DNA of 64,000 bases from Scortum barcoo (GCA_023238725.1 CM041545.1:11439782-11503781), one strand, 5' to 3'; counted from the stretch's first letter, positions 46,001 through 59,261 are shown. A program made the numbers and translations. The notes: generated by a model not told the origin, from the sequence alone.

Positions 46001-49000
46001 TTACAGAAAAACAGCACACGAGAAATGTGTTGCTGGCAGCAGGGAATCAAAAAATGGAACATGTGGAACTTCAGTTCTGAATGACTGAATATCCTCATTT
46101 TCAGAAAAGCGCAGATGTTGTGCATCAGCTATTTTCTTGTTACTCCCCAAAAGCCATATTCTCTCTTGACATGGAGGTGTGCAGAAAATCACTCATTCAA
46201 TATATCAAGTTTGAGCTCGGCCCCGGCAACGATCGCCCATATCTACACCACTGCCGTCAGCACACACATTGGTCCTTTGCAGGCCTAATGTGTGCACTGA
46301 TAGCTAAAAATGTTCAGGGCTGCTGAGGACTGATGAGGAATCAGCCTGCAGGAGCCACGGCCACATTAGTTTACTATAATTATGATAAATCTCTGATCTA
46401 AAATACCTGCTTGTTTATGCAGCTGATGAATGAGTTGGCTTTAATTACTTATTGAAACAGAGTGTTTTTTGGCATGTTTTAATGCTGCAAAGAGCCACTG
46501 CAGACATGAAAAAGCTGCAAATAAACTTGATGCAATGTGGCAGCCACGATAGGAGGCGAATGTTTGAGCAGGAAAACTGCTTTTCATTTATATTACCTGT
46601 CCAAAAAAACAATCCATGTTATAAATCTGATGAGTCACGATTTACCATACATTTCATTTTCAGAGGATGACAACACCTCTATAACATATTTTCATAGACT
46701 GACAGAATGTACACTGCTCTCATCTCCATTCGCTTCTCCAAGACAGCAAAACAACTATTTCTGCAGAGCTGGCTCCTGGGCAAAATCTCTAGTAATGTGT
46801 TTACAATGGCTGGCAAGAAAGTACAAAGCCGCAATCCAAACACTTATTACCAACAGGGACCCACCGTAAGGTCAATTACAATACATGAAAGTCAAACTGT
46901 GTTTTATTCTGCTCTGGAAAGCTGTAATGGTAAACAACATTTGGAGGAAAAATGAATCACACTCAAAAACTTAATACTTAAGGAGTGAGAAGAAACTGCT
47001 AAAATGGTAGATAGTGGCACTAAATCGTGCTGCAGGACATTTTGTGTGATGTGCGTAGGCATGCGTGTTTGCTGGAATGGACACAGATACATTTGGGGGA
47101 TATTAGACACATTCAGTTGAGATTATTTAGCTGAAGTTTAGGAGCCTCAAAAAGTCTCCCTGTGATACGTCTGTCTGCTCTGCAGGGCTGTGGGTGTGCC
47201 CCCCTGGGGATTGGCTGAGCCCGGAGAGCAAAGGCAGATCCTTCCCCACGCTGAAATGCCATCATCCTGCTCCATCACCCCCATCCATCAGTCACTTCTC
47301 ATACGTTTCATATTCAGTAAACAACTAAATTTGCATCTCAACACTATCCTCCCAAGAAGAACGACAGCATCATTTTCACTGCTTCAGGAAATACGTCGAT
47401 ATTTCCATTCAAGTGACCTCAAACCTTGACCATAGCATTGTCATATCATGAAACAGATTTATTCTCCAATGGAGATTTGAATCAGGTTTTCAAGGCACAG
47501 GCAAATGATATTGTCCTGCCAATGAGGAAGACAGAAAACACATCTCTGTCATTGTGGAGGGCGTGGACAAACAGCATATTTTGTCACGGTGTGTTATTTT
47601 CTCTCGAACGACATATCAGGCTTGCAAAATCCCCACGTCATAAACAACATTGTTTACACACTTGCCTGGGTAAGTTAAATCTTAAAAGACTAAAAAATAT
47701 ATTCACTAAAGGGCAGAATCATCCCTGGGCAATTTTGGATCCATTCTTAGTATTGTTATTAATGTCTGAACACAATTATGGAAGAAACTGCACATATGGT
47801 TATCTCTGAGTATGAACATATATTCATATTCATTATCTTCTGTCAGTCTGTCACCCAGTTTACAACAAAATGTTTATGAAGCAGGAACAATAGAGCTTTA
47901 AAAAAAAAAGTTAGTTAGAGTAGTTAGAGTGCTAACATTCAGCCCACTCCTTCCTCCCCCATTCAATTGGATTCACATCACAACGCCGGTGTTGCTTGAA
48001 GAACATGCCGCTTCAAGTGGTTGCCAGCTCGCTGCACAACCTGCATATTTCATGGTCAAGTGGAGACTCATCCAAGTCAAGTGATAAAATCTTTTGTGGT
48101 AAAGTAATGAATTAATTTTGAACCAGTAGTGATTATATCCATTTATGTTGTGCGTGTTGATCTGACAAGACAGTGTCTGTGTAGCTTCCCAGTTTGTGAA
48201 CAAAACCTTTTTAGCTTTAGCTTACTGGTCAAAAAGGAGAGTGGGCACCTTCGGCGTGGCTTTACAGCACTAAACTCCTTCAGCTTACTCCACAGAGCAA
48301 AAGCTGGACCACTGTTAACCCTGGTCTTGTTGTTCCATTTGTAGCTGAGCACTCGGGATTTGTACCAAAGGTGAAAAATACGAGCTTCCTCTCAAAATGA
48401 GATTTTGACAGTAAGCACCTGGTTTCAATTAACTGGCAACTACGAAGACTCTTGTGTTGAAAGCAAAAGGTACATATGTTTTCCAAAACAGGCTGCTGAT
48501 GACACAGAGATACCACATGGTACCAAATGTTCTTAATGTTCTTTTGACAGACCTGTCAACATTTTTTAAATGATTCATTCACAATCATAATATTTTTATT
48601 AAGGGGCATACTTTCTAATAAAAATGTTATTGTTGTTGTTAAATCATTCCTAGAAAGTATTCTTATAGGCATATAAACAAATAATTTTGGGATTTTTTTT
48701 TTTTTTCAGTCTTTTAAAATCCGTTCTTAGAACATTATTATCACACGGCTGCTCTTTTTTCGACTGCATATTATTGGTAGCTCATCATGCTGCTGGCATT
48801 GGTGTTCCAACTCTATCAGGTTCCCGAACATCATAATTTGGAATTTTTCCTTTTACGATGGACTCAAGATAACCTCTAATAAAAATTATATCACATGTAT
48901 GGATTTGTTAAAATACATAACATATATGAGATACCCTTGTCAATTATTTTGTGAAATACATTTGATCAGACACAAACACTGTTGGCAGAATCATATTATA

Positions 49001-51139
49001 TGAGTAGGCACTTGACTACTTGCAAAGTGCGGTATTGGGACTGACCCAATGTCGAGATCACTCAGAAAGAGCTGCAGCACCATCACAGTTTCTTTTCAAA
49101 CCTTTTTGCCAATGTTGTTGGAATGTGGATGAACTTATGTCATATCCGCATATGAGTTTATTTTTTAATTTCTGTGTCATGGTAAGCATTTGGCCTGGAG
49201 ATCACTATGTTATAAAGACATACATCTTCCAAAAAAAACACATTACCATATTTAGTACTTTTGTAAATACCTCCAGATTCTTTCCAATAAGATATCTGAT
49301 AGTTTCCAATAAGATATTGAGTAGTTCAAAGTGAATATATCTGAGGCTTCAGGGCAGAGCTGCAACTTGTGCTCGAGTGAGGCCAGAGACATACAGCGGC
49401 ACTGATTGGACATTTCCAGCTGTTACGAGCTTGCAGAGACAGCAGCGAGAATGCCCCAAAGTGGTTAAACATGCCTGATTGCACACAGACAACCGGCTAT
49501 TGGAACGGATCGATCAAGTGCAGCTGGAACAAATCATACAGCCAGCCCGTCTCTAATCCTCTCCGCTCTCTCTCCCTCACACCCTCCTCTCCCTGCATCC
49601 ATTTGCCACTTTTAACTTTCTCTCTCACGTCTCTCCCTTTTGTCGCTTCTCCCCAAAACTGCGTCCTCCTCTTGTTTAACCAGTCGTCCTTCGTCTCGCG
49701 GGTGGTATTCACCTGCGCCAGCTTTCACCCAGCTCGGCCATTCTCTGCATGCATTATGCCGCTTCCCTCCCTTCCCCAAATTAATTCTCACTTCTTTTCT
49801 CTAATAAGACAGATTAAGCAGAAATATATATGAGGATAGAATCTAGGACAAGACCTCTCTTCTAAAGTTACAGCACTAATATGCAGTATCACACTCACAG
49901 TGCCAGCGCCAGTGACATTATCTGCAATCACCCCTTCCATGCTAATGGAGTCATTGAAGGATGTCCCAGCTCTGTAGCCACACAGAGGAAAACTCAGCTG
50001 TAACAGATGACCAGAGCATATTAGAAATTTTTCAGAGCTTTTGATTTGTTTCTCTCTGTGACAGCGCTGCCGAGATTGAGTTGTGAGGTTTCTCATTACA
50101 CATGCCGCAACCACCTCAGCACTCCTGTTTATCTCTCTGCAGAAGACATAATGAATATCCCGATTGACAGCGTCTGGGCACTAATTAGTGTAATAGTGTA
50201 GCCTCACCCTCTGTGAAGGTTATTTCTGAAAGGGATATGCGTTATGAAATCACAAACCTTCCTCTGTGTCTACCTCATGTCAAGCTGCCAATTTGTAGGT
50301 AATGAGAATCTCGGCTGGCATTTCTGTTCCTTCACAGGCGAGAAACAACTTTTTCTTTTAATCCCTTTATTGATACTGCTGGGTGAATACTAGCCAGGAA
50401 GTCACACCCAGGAAAGGAGTTATTTTGAGATCATAATTTACCAATTTGATGATGAAAATAGCATGGCCTGCTTATGGGTTGGCCTCTAACCAGCCTGGAA
50501 TTAAAACCCAAAGAATACTTTATCATTGTTTTGGTAAATTAATTCATTTCTTTGTTTGGATTATTTCTGCAGAGGTTGTGCAAGTTAATTATTTTTTCTA
50601 TCATTTTCCCAAAAACTCATTTTCTCCTTTTCATCAGCAAGGTTTCAAACTGATTTAGTCAACGTAATTACCATGCAGTTTGTAGCAACTAATTCAATAA
50701 TGTAAATTGGTCGCAGTACAACAACAAACTCGAGTTTGTTATCAAGTATAATGACATAATTCATATTATGATCAACAGGTGGGATCCATATTAAAAACGT
50801 TGTGCAGAGTTTTAAGAAACAATCTCAATTTAATAACGATGACTAAATGTGACTAGACCAACAGGGAGAAGATTGTCTATTATCTATCTATTCTTAATGC
50901 TTGCCACTGAGTCAGTATCAATACAGATAAAGACAAAATGGTACTGTTGTTTGCTCTGGTTGATTTCGAGTTGCTTCAGCCGCTAACTAATGATCAGACT
51001 GCTGCCTGCTCTCCTCCTGGCAAAATAGTCTATTTGCGATAGGGAGTGAGGCAGCGGGAAAACACTGCTTTCTTTGTCCACAGGGACCGCCAAAATCAAC
51101 ACTCAAAATGAAAAGTTCAATTTAGCTGCTTTAAACAAA
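43066..51139. other. Long gene-poor stretch
   Basis: No coding exon, tRNA or assignable mobile element was recognised in about 8 kb. Short simple repeats occur at 44011-44026 (CA), 45064-45083 (CT) and 49560-49640 (C/T-rich). The block 46080-46480 is repeat-free, of mixed composition, and includes TTTACTATAATTATGATAAATC and AGTTGGCTTTAATTACTTATTG, so it is a candidate conserved element. T-runs lie at 45580 and 48692-48705. Confidence 0.4.
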
Positions 51140-51380
51140 TAGTCCATTTAGATAAATACGCTTTATTTGAAGCCCACAGTGAGACAAGAAGATTAATACT
51201 GCTCTCATGTCTGCAATTAACACGCCATATCTGTTTGTCAAATACGGGAATGAAAAACTGAGAGGAGGAATTTAGCAGAAGTGGAGCTTTTCACTCTTTA
51301 TGCTATGCTGAGCTAATCTTCCACTGGCTCCAGCTTACTATTAAGTGTACAGATATCAGAGGAGCTTTGACAAGGCAGCA
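51140..51380 (+). repeat. Dispersed repeat copy, family D
   Basis: Contains AGATAAATACGCTTTATTTG, AGACAAGAAGATTAATACTG, CTCATGTCTGCAATTAA and TTTATGCTATGCTGAGCTAA, matching in order the fish family also seen at 30720 and 58696. Confidence 0.6.
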
Positions 51381-53200
51381 AGACAAAACATCAAACTTTT
51401 AACTCTGTGTATGTGCGCAGTTAGTATTGAATACATATTTTGTACATAATCTTATACATCATGTAAACAGGTCAGCATTTTTTGTGTATCACTTCTTCAT
51501 CACATCATATATTCTAAAATTGTTTGATTATGAAGAGGTAAAAGTTCGTTGCGAAAAAATGATATGCTAAATTTGAATCTAATGTTAAAATCTACCTTGA
51601 ACAAAAAAGGACACAGTAAAACGTTCTAATGTAAAAGTAAGCTGAATTTTTTTTAACCAATATTCTTTGTGACATTGTACCTTAACATTTAGGAGAACCT
51701 GTACATATATGTAACTTTTACTGTTTGGGAAAATAAATGTACCTTTTTGCCCTCAACATATACATATACATATACCTAGAGGTCTTATAAAAAGCCCTGT
51801 GGGTACATTAGCATTAGCACTGTATCCCTATTTCTGAGGGTGCACAAATGTTAAAATAGCTGGATTTACTGATGTTACTAAAACACACATTTTGCAATTA
51901 GTTTCCTCATCAAATAAAATACAGAGGAGATCAAACAAGGGGGATGCAGCTGTGTCACTGAGTATAAACACACTACAGGCCACACAGTAGAGGCCTGATG
52001 GAACATAATGAGATTGGTCTGCTTGCATAATTTCATATTTTCTCCTGTCTGTCTCTGGTTGTGTTTGTTTGTTGTCACTGAAGTATGAGCCATTGGTGGA
52101 TGTTCTGCCATTTCAAGGACATGACAGATTCCTCCTTCTTCTGTTCCTGAGTATCTTACACTACAATTCTTTCCCACCACTGGCAGGCGATGTGACAGGA
52201 TGTAAATGCCACTACAGTCACTGGATGCAGCCTCGGCAGAGCTATATGTCAGTGTTATTTATGCTACATTACATAAATAACGCCTGCGATTGCCCAAAAA
52301 CAAATCCGACTTCATGTCTTTCAACTTCATCAGCACTGTCAGGTGATTATTTCAACTGTAAGAGACCTACATTATTCACAGCTATTAGCTTGAACACTAT
52401 CTCTCACAGATCTGTCAATTGTTCAACAGGTTCAACACTGTTCACTGCGTGCGTATTTCCCCGGGCAGCAAAGGACTAATCTCTCACAGCAGAGAGCAGA
52501 GCCCTGATAAGTGGCCTGAATTACTGTCATGCGGAGAGAGCTTATTTTTGAATGTGATAAAAAAAAATTTAAAAAAATTCTAGTGCAACATCATTTTGCA
52601 GTCTGAGCTTCTGTTTCAAGACCAGAGCTGTTTTCCATATGGGCTTTAAAGGCTTGTGACCATGCTAAAAATCCCACCTGTGTGCAGCTATCAGGGATTT
52701 TTCTCCTCCATTACTTCTGACTGATAAATCAATACTAAAGCAATCAGCAATAACGCATGAAGTTGCTTTTTCAGAGTGTTTTATAACCTATTAGCTTCAT
52801 CCCGAACATCATTTCATAGGTCAACCACAAGGTGAAATTATTTAGTCTGCGCTCAAGCCTGACAGATGGAGCGGTGTAATAACTGAATTGTAATATTTGC
52901 ATTTCTTCTAGCAATTAGAGCAGGCTCCATTCATTTTTAAAAAACACAGATGTTGCAGGTGTCGGGTTAATAAACATTGTATCACTCAGTTAACGTCTCT
53001 GCTGGACAACCATTTTCCCAATATTACTAATTTATTCACTTATTGAGTGTTTTCTTATTTATTAGCTCCATCACTCATATAATTTAATTGACAGAAACCT
53101 CATTGGTATAAGTACTTAAAATGAGTTATAAATTGATAAGATTGGGTTATTATTTTCCCAATATTTTATTTTTATTCCAAAATGAAATACTTCAACAGCT
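51381..53200. other. Non-coding sequence
   Basis: No exon was recognised. A small ATATAC repeat (51757-51776) lies within sequence (51660-51830) that may be another diverged repeat (GTACATATATGTAAC, AATGTACCTTTTTGCC). The 136-codon frame 52069-52479 has no family similarity. Confidence 0.4.
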
Positions 53201-53700
53201 TCTGAACTTGACTTCTGTTCAAAGTAGAAATGCACAAAGTAACTTTTTGGTTTTTGTCAACATTTGTTTTTGTTTTTTTTTTTTCATCAAACATCAAAGC
53301 ATAGAGTTTGAGCTTACAAAGTGTACATTTTGGTTGTGCGGTAAAGAAAAGTCAGTGTGAGGTAATTTACAAGGTAAGTAACATCACGCTGTAACTCTAT
53401 ACAGAGCAAGTACAGTTAAACATTTTGGAGGTGAAACAGAAAGTTGGGGGTTCAGATATCAGACTCAAAGTCTCTCATCACATAGAAAACTACATGCACA
53501 TACAATACAGTCTGTAAACTGTGATGGATTTTTACAACACAGTTTGGATGATAATTTTATCTTTCGCTTTTATTTTCTCCTAACTAAATGTCTAACCTGG
53601 GGGTTTGTTGAAAACCTGTTTACCCTTATACCTACCTGAGTGCTTGAGATACCTTAGTGACCTATATGACAGTGAGCACAGTATGTGTCTGCAGAAGGTC

Positions 53701-53736
53701 CATATAATCAGGATCTCTAAAAGTCCTGATTATATG
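53701..53736. repeat. Perfect 13-bp inverted repeat next to the CA array
   Basis: CATATAATCAGGA (53701-53713) and TCCTGATTATATG (53724-53736) are exact reverse complements around a 10-nt loop. The hairpin ends four bases before a (CA)20 array. The corresponding place in the duplicate near 58.15 kb lacks it. Confidence 0.9.
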
Positions 53737-53737
53737 A

Positions 53738-53740
<3 letters not shown>

Positions 53741-53780
<40 letters not shown>
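53741..53780. repeat. (CA)20 microsatellite
   Basis: Twenty uninterrupted CA units at the left edge of duplicated unit copy 1. Confidence 0.95.
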
Positions 53781-53783
<3 letters not shown>

Positions 53784-54266
53784 AATCACATCTGATTGCA
53801 GGCTGATTCTCAGGAGGGATTGTGGTATTGTGCCTGTCACAGCCCTGTTTCCTCTGTGTGTCTGTCATCACTCATCTGACTCTGTTTCATTAGAAGCCGA
53901 GCAACAATGATGGCTTGTCTCGTGGACCACACGGCCCTCCATCACAGAAAGAATGACGGGCAACAAGAGAGCTGACTGCTGGATTGTGGTCCGAATAGAG
54001 ATCAGTGATATGCTGAAGAGCCAGCTTGAGGCTATACGAGCTGAACAAATATGACTCACGTCGCTTTATCATCTCATTCGCGATCATTCTCATGCAGAGC
54101 AAGTTTACAGTGCAGCTGATTTAAAAGGAATATGGATTGAGCCTGACAGCTATTTGCAAGTATCATTGTTTTGTTTTTATGCTATATGATGGCTTACCAT
54201 AACATGTAGACATTTGTGAATGAAAGGGAAACCAAGTGGTAACTATGACTACACTCTTGCCAGCAG
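53781..54266. repeat. Triplicated non-coding unit, copy 1
   Basis: Begins after the CA array with a GGCTGATTCTCAGGAGGG block and ends at ACTCTT..CCAGCAG. It matches 58209-58698 throughout; bases 54007-54197 are identical to 58438-58628 over 191 bp. A part (about 53933-54060) also matches 54314-54436. Weak matches before the CA arrays (the CAAAGTAACTTT...TTTGTCAACATTT and GTCTAACC..GGGGTTTGTT blocks) suggest the duplication once began near 53.2 and 57.7 kb. No conserved coding frame is apparent. Confidence 0.9.
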
Positions 54267-54312
54267 TTAGGTTTTAGGTTGTACTTGCAGATGTCAGCAC
54301 TTGAGGTAAGTG

Positions 54313-54536
54313 AGGCCCTCCATCACAGAAAGAATGACGGGCAGCGCAGGGACTGACTGGTGGATTGTGGTCCGAATGGAGATCAGTGATATGCTGAAGA
54401 GCCAGCTTGAGGCTATACAAGCTGAACAATTATGACCTTGGGCGCTTTATGCAGTGTGTAGTGCAGTAGATCTAAACGGATTTGACCTTGGCTGCTATAT
54501 AATGGTTTACAATAACCCCATGTGCAGACATTAGTG
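54313..54536. repeat. Triplicated non-coding unit, copy 2, internally deleted
   Basis: GGCCCTCCATCACAGAAAG to GAGCCAGCTTGAGGCTATAC is nearly the same as in copies 1 and 3. After CGCTTTAT the copy is shorter and more diverged, skipping the CATCTCATTCGCGATCATTC block. It lies only about 50 bp after copy 1 in the same orientation. Confidence 0.85.
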
Positions 54537-54544
54537 GCTCATTG

Positions 54545-54735
54545 TTAATAACAGTTTTTTTTTCTTTACCTGTTCTGTTTTATGTGGTTCATGTGATCAA
54601 CATGTATCTATTTAACTTGGCATGTTAGCATTGTCATCGTGAGCATGTTAGTAAGCTGACATTTTCGCTTAAAGCTGAGCTGTGCCTGACTCACAGAGCT
54701 GCTAGCCTGGCTTTAGACCCTATCTTGTCTTGGTT
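54545..54735. repeat. Dispersed repeat fragment related to family C flank
   Basis: Contains GTTAGCATTGTCATCGTGAGC, GCTGACATTTTCGC and CACAGAGCTGCTAGCCTGGC, which I recall as a common fish repeat rich in GCTAGC and GTTAGC motifs. Confidence 0.5.
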
Positions 54736-57119
54736 TCGAAAACATCAGCGTACCTACATGCCAAATAATCCAAAAATGCAACTGTGAAAAAATACGAGCT
54801 GTCCCTTGGTGTGAGGCTTGTGTGCTCTAATGGCTGGAAAAGTAGAGGAAGCAGAGGACATTTCCACAAACAATTTCCCCAAGAATCATGTCACACTGCG
54901 GTATCGATCAGCCGGTCCGAGATTACCACTTCGCCATGCCTCTACCCTCGCAAAGCTGCAGATCAATAGCTCTGAGGAACCAGATAAAGATAGCCCAAAC
55001 TATCACACTGCAGAACTGAGCACTATCTAAAAATGTTGTGAGGAAATAGCAACAGGGCATTCCCTGTGGCTGAAATAAAGAAAAAGGAACCTAATCCTGC
55101 ACTGAGCCACAGAAAGACAGCAGATTTGGAGCAGTCTATCTGAGAGGCCTTTGGATGTTGTTGTAAAGGAAATGTCAGCGTGTAGCAGAGGTTTGATTTA
55201 ATCCACTAATATGGTTCATTGAAAAGAAAATAGTGTTGCTTTTTTTATCTTTGCTTGAGTTACATAATCCATAAGCCATTCATTTAAAAAATATGTAAGC
55301 TGCTTTGTGGTAGGAGGAAAACCTTGAACTAAAATGTATTTCAAGCCATAAAAACCCCTGAAAATAACATTTCCTCTCATTAGATGTAAATCTTGCTCAG
55401 AGGACCAAACCGTTTGGATCTTGTTCTGTGTGGAACAAATGAGAAGAGAGAACTAGACCTCTCAACTCTGTACCAAAGGGGAGAAACAAAAAGACAAAAG
55501 GCAAAATCAAGGCGCACTTTTTGACAAGGGGGATTCTTTATTTTCCCGTTCCCAAATGCAAACTATATATTGCAGATGATGAAAACCAACTCTAAGTTTT
55601 GCAACATCCCTCCTCTCTTCCCATCACCACCTTAAAGAATCTGTCAAATGTGCCTTCAAGCCATATGCTCACATAGTTAGACCTCAGGTCTCATCGGAGC
55701 AGGGCGGTTCTAGCCAGTCCGTCTTCATCCCTGGCTCTAGGACAGAGCATCAGGTTCACACTGGGTTACATCCAGACTTTCCCAGAAGAGTTCCTCTCGG
55801 GGAGTGAACTGCTGAGTGATGAATAAAAGTGCGATCGGGATTCACAGTCAGTGCTGTTTTCATGGCTCAGATGAAAACGATAAGGTAGAGCAGCTTTGAG
55901 AAAATCTCATCATTAGTCCTCTCACAGGCCAGGATTTAATTATCTACACATCCAAATCATCTGCTTCCCTCTTCTCAGCAGATTATTCTGCTCCTGAAGG
56001 ATAATAACCATGATGCCTTTCGCTTCTTTCCTTGCCTGCATGGTAAAACAGCAAAATACTCATGTCTTCTTTGTGTGTGTGTGTGTGTGGATCCTCACAA
56101 ATTGTCATTTTCCTTGATAGGGGGATAGTGAGGTGATGAATAGGTGTGTGCGTGTGCAGCCTGTGTGTCTGAACACGTGCTTGCGTGCGTGCATACCAGT
56201 GTGCTGGGAAGCCCTAGAAATAGGTTCATGTAAAATTAATCTTCAGACAGAAAATTGACCCAGATGTGGTGCAATCTCATTGTGCCTAACTACATCAAAT
56301 GGATCCCATGACAAAGACAGAGTGTAAGAGGAGCTAAACAAGGCTTGCTGATTAAGAGCTAACAAGAAAAAAAAGGAGGATGCAAGGAAAAACAGGGGTA
56401 GAGGGAGGAGGGAAGATAAGTGGCGACTTGAAGTGAGAAGAAGAAAGTGAAGACAGAGAGGAGAGCTCAAACCTCCTCGGAGAGCATTGTAATGCAGCTG
56501 CCTTATGTCTTAATGTTGATCACACTGATTCTGGTGGGACCTCATTAGCTCAAGGCAAAGAAATGTGCTCAGCCATCTATTGCCTTGCAGGGAAATACAC
56601 AAGTTATAGTGTAACAACATTAAGTTAGTTGCCCAGACCAGTAGCCCTGTCTCGCTCCTTAGCCTGCTGAGCATTTATTGGCAGAGGGAGCGGGAGGGTT
56701 CATTCTTACAGAACAGTTGTGATTTCTCGCAACTTGGGTCTTATTTTCATAGTTAGGGCCATCATTTGTATCGGTTATGAACATTTTGCACTCACCAACA
56801 TATATGCAGTATAAGAATGGGGCGATATCCCTGACGCCCAATGACCTTAATGAGCAGACACTGTAAATAAAGCAAATCTACCAAGGCCTATTTTAACCAC
56901 AAATTGTTTGCCCTGAATAAGTTTAGATTCAGGCTGAATTTCCACCATACTGGTTGTCATGGAAATGTAACATATATTCCCCTCCATCACAAGTGATGTT
57001 GCCATATATGTTACCTTTATGGCAGTATAGTCTTGTCGCATACATACATCCTCTGGATATATTAAGTTTATAACATATAAAAATGTATATATGATTATTT
57101 GTATGCATAAACATACAAA
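54736..57119. other. Non-coding sequence
   Basis: No exon was recognised. A GT run lies at 56073-56089. AT-rich sequence with TATATATG groups occupies 57040-57240. Confidence 0.4.
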
Positions 57120-57155
57120 TTTAACCCATACAATATACAATTTGTATGGATTAAA
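57120..57155. repeat. Imperfect 14-bp inverted repeat, AT-rich
   Basis: TTTAACCCATACAA (57120-57133) and TTGTATGGATTAAA (57142-57155) pair with one mismatch around an 8-nt loop. Confidence 0.8.
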
Positions 57156-58187
57156 CATATGTTATGTATTACACCATTACAATATCTAATGGGTTTCGAA
57201 TATAGTTTTTACCTATATGTAAATATATGTTTTTACTTCATACATACCTAAATATCAGATGTGGAAATTCAATATATGGTATAAAGTGTTCCAGGACCCT
57301 GCAGCACCTGCACCTCCAAAAACTACAAGACTTGGCCACAAAACAGGTTATTAGTTGATTGTATGTTAGTGTTGCAAATTCTCCCCAAAAATTATTCACA
57401 CAATCAAATATCTTGTAATTTGATGATCATGTGAATTTCTGAGATGTTTGAGATTTTGTCAACTGCTTCAGAAGCTCTGTAATCCAATTTCCCTTGTGGC
57501 ATGTGTTAAAATATCTGTTATAAACAGTGGTAAGCTTGTTTTAATACTTTTGGAGGAGCATGTTACATGTTGTGCCTCAGTGTAAATCTTAATAAGACTC
57601 TGCAGGCATAGAAATAAATCTGAACCAACCATATTGCATCTTCACAGACATCTGCAGGTTCCTACTTTTCTCCTTTTTGATTTCTGTTCAAAACAGAAAG
57701 TACAAATACAAAGTAACTTTGCTCTTCTCTGTTTTGTCAACATTTCTTAGGATTTAGAAATCCTCAAACAGCCTCTAGCCAGCTTGTGAAACACTTCTTC
57801 AGTTACCAGACAAGTCGTAAATGCCAAATATTTCTGTAATCGGCAATGTCTAAAACAACAGGTTTTCCTTAATAATCTCTTCTAAGTAAGTGTGTCTAAC
57901 CCAGGGGTTTGTTTAAAACCTGTGAAATTGTCTGACTGCTTGTGTTTGAATTTTGACTGCTGTTACTGCATTCTCAGATATTAACAATTAACTTGGTGAG
58001 CAGGATGTAATGTTGTTATTACTGAACAAAACCACAAAATAAGACCAAAGTTGTAATAAATCAGAATTCTTCTTGATATAGTTCAACGCGGTCACCTTTA
58101 TGACACTGGGTGAAGTATATGTCTCTAGTGAGGTACGTCTCCAAAGACAAATACAATACAATGCAACACATGCACACACATATATAT

Positions 58188-58208
58188 ACACACACACACA
58201 CACACACA
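58188..58208. repeat. (CA)n microsatellite
   Basis: About ten CA units after a short TA run, placed like the (CA)20 array before copy 1 of the duplicated unit. Confidence 0.9.
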
Positions 58209-58698
58209 GGCAACCATGTCCGATCACAGACTGATTCTCAGGAGGGATTGTGGTATGTATCGTGCCTGTCACAGCCCCATTTCCTCGGTGTGTCTGTCAT
58301 CACTCATCTGACCCTGTTTCATTAGAAACCGAGCAACATGATGGCTTGTCTCGTGGACCACACGGCCCTCCATCACAGAAAGAATGACGGGCAGCACAGT
58401 GACTGACTGCTGGATTGTGGTCTGAATAGAGATCAGGGATATGCTGAAGAGCCAGCTTGAGGCTATACGAGCTGAACAAATATGACTCACGTCGCTTTAT
58501 CATCTCATTCGCGATCATTCTCATGCAGAGCAAGTTTACAGTGCAGCTGATTTAAAAGGAATATGGATTGAGCCTGACAGCTATTTGCAAGTATCATTGT
58601 TTTGTTTTTATGCTATATGATGGCTTACTATAACATGTAGACATTTGTGAATGAAAGGGAAACCAAGTGGTAACTGTGACTACACTCTTTACCAGCAG
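58209..58698. repeat. Triplicated non-coding unit, copy 3
   Basis: Same orientation as copies 1 and 2, about 4.4 kb from copy 1. The first ~230 bp differ from copy 1 at roughly a dozen sites and small indels. Bases 58438-58628 are identical, and the last 70 bp differ at about three sites. Confidence 0.9.
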
Positions 58699-58960
58699 AA
58701 ATACACTTATTTGCTTTCTTGGCAAGAGTGAGACTAGGAGATTGATACCACAAAAAAGATTGGTGCAACAGGAAACAGCTAGCTCTGTCCAGAGATGTAA
58801 TGTGGAATTAGATATCTTCACAGGTGCCAGTAAGCATGTTTTCCACCCCTTTACAGAGCCAGGATAGCTGTTTCCACCTGGTCATTCTGGCATAGTATTT
58901 AGCATACAGATCCACCCTAAAACACCTCTGCGATGTAAGTATTTTGTGGCATATCTACTG
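58696..58960 (+). repeat. Dispersed repeat copy, family D
   Basis: GAAATACACTTATTTGCTTTC, GAGACTAGGAGATTGATACC, ACAGCTAGCTCTGTCC and AGAGCCAGGATAGCTGTTTCC follow the family order. It starts exactly where copy 3 of the triplicated unit stops matching copy 1. Confidence 0.65.
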
Positions 58961-59227
58961 TTGTGAACTCAACTTAGAGGTGTATATTTCTTCTTTGCCT
59001 GTCTAATCTCAGCATTGTCTTCCTCCCTATCTTTTCCCCAGAGCTCTAGCCCTGTGGATTCATGAGAGACTCTGTCGTTGCGCCAGTGAAGCTGCTGCTG
59101 CACAGAGATATGCTGAAGGTCGTCCGGGGGTGGCTGTAGGTGCAGAGTCCAGCGGAGGCAGGACACAGATACAGATTCACTCATGTAGTACTCTCAGTAA
59201 TACTCCATAAGCTGCCCACAAGAGACA

Positions 59228-59258
<31 letters not shown>
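59228..59258. repeat. (CA)n microsatellite
   Basis: About fifteen CA units. A second CA run of about nine units lies at 59374-59391. Confidence 0.9.

Positions 59259-59261
<3 letters not shown>

Noticed and set aside
52069..52479. 136-codon plus-strand frame
   Set aside because: No family similarity, no splice context, and stop-free only by chance in moderate AT content.
59047..59210. Plus-strand frame after TTTTCCCCAG with Ala-rich translation, and its antisense frame
   Set aside because: The acceptor-like site is plausible, but neither translation resembles a known protein and no neighbouring exon was seen.
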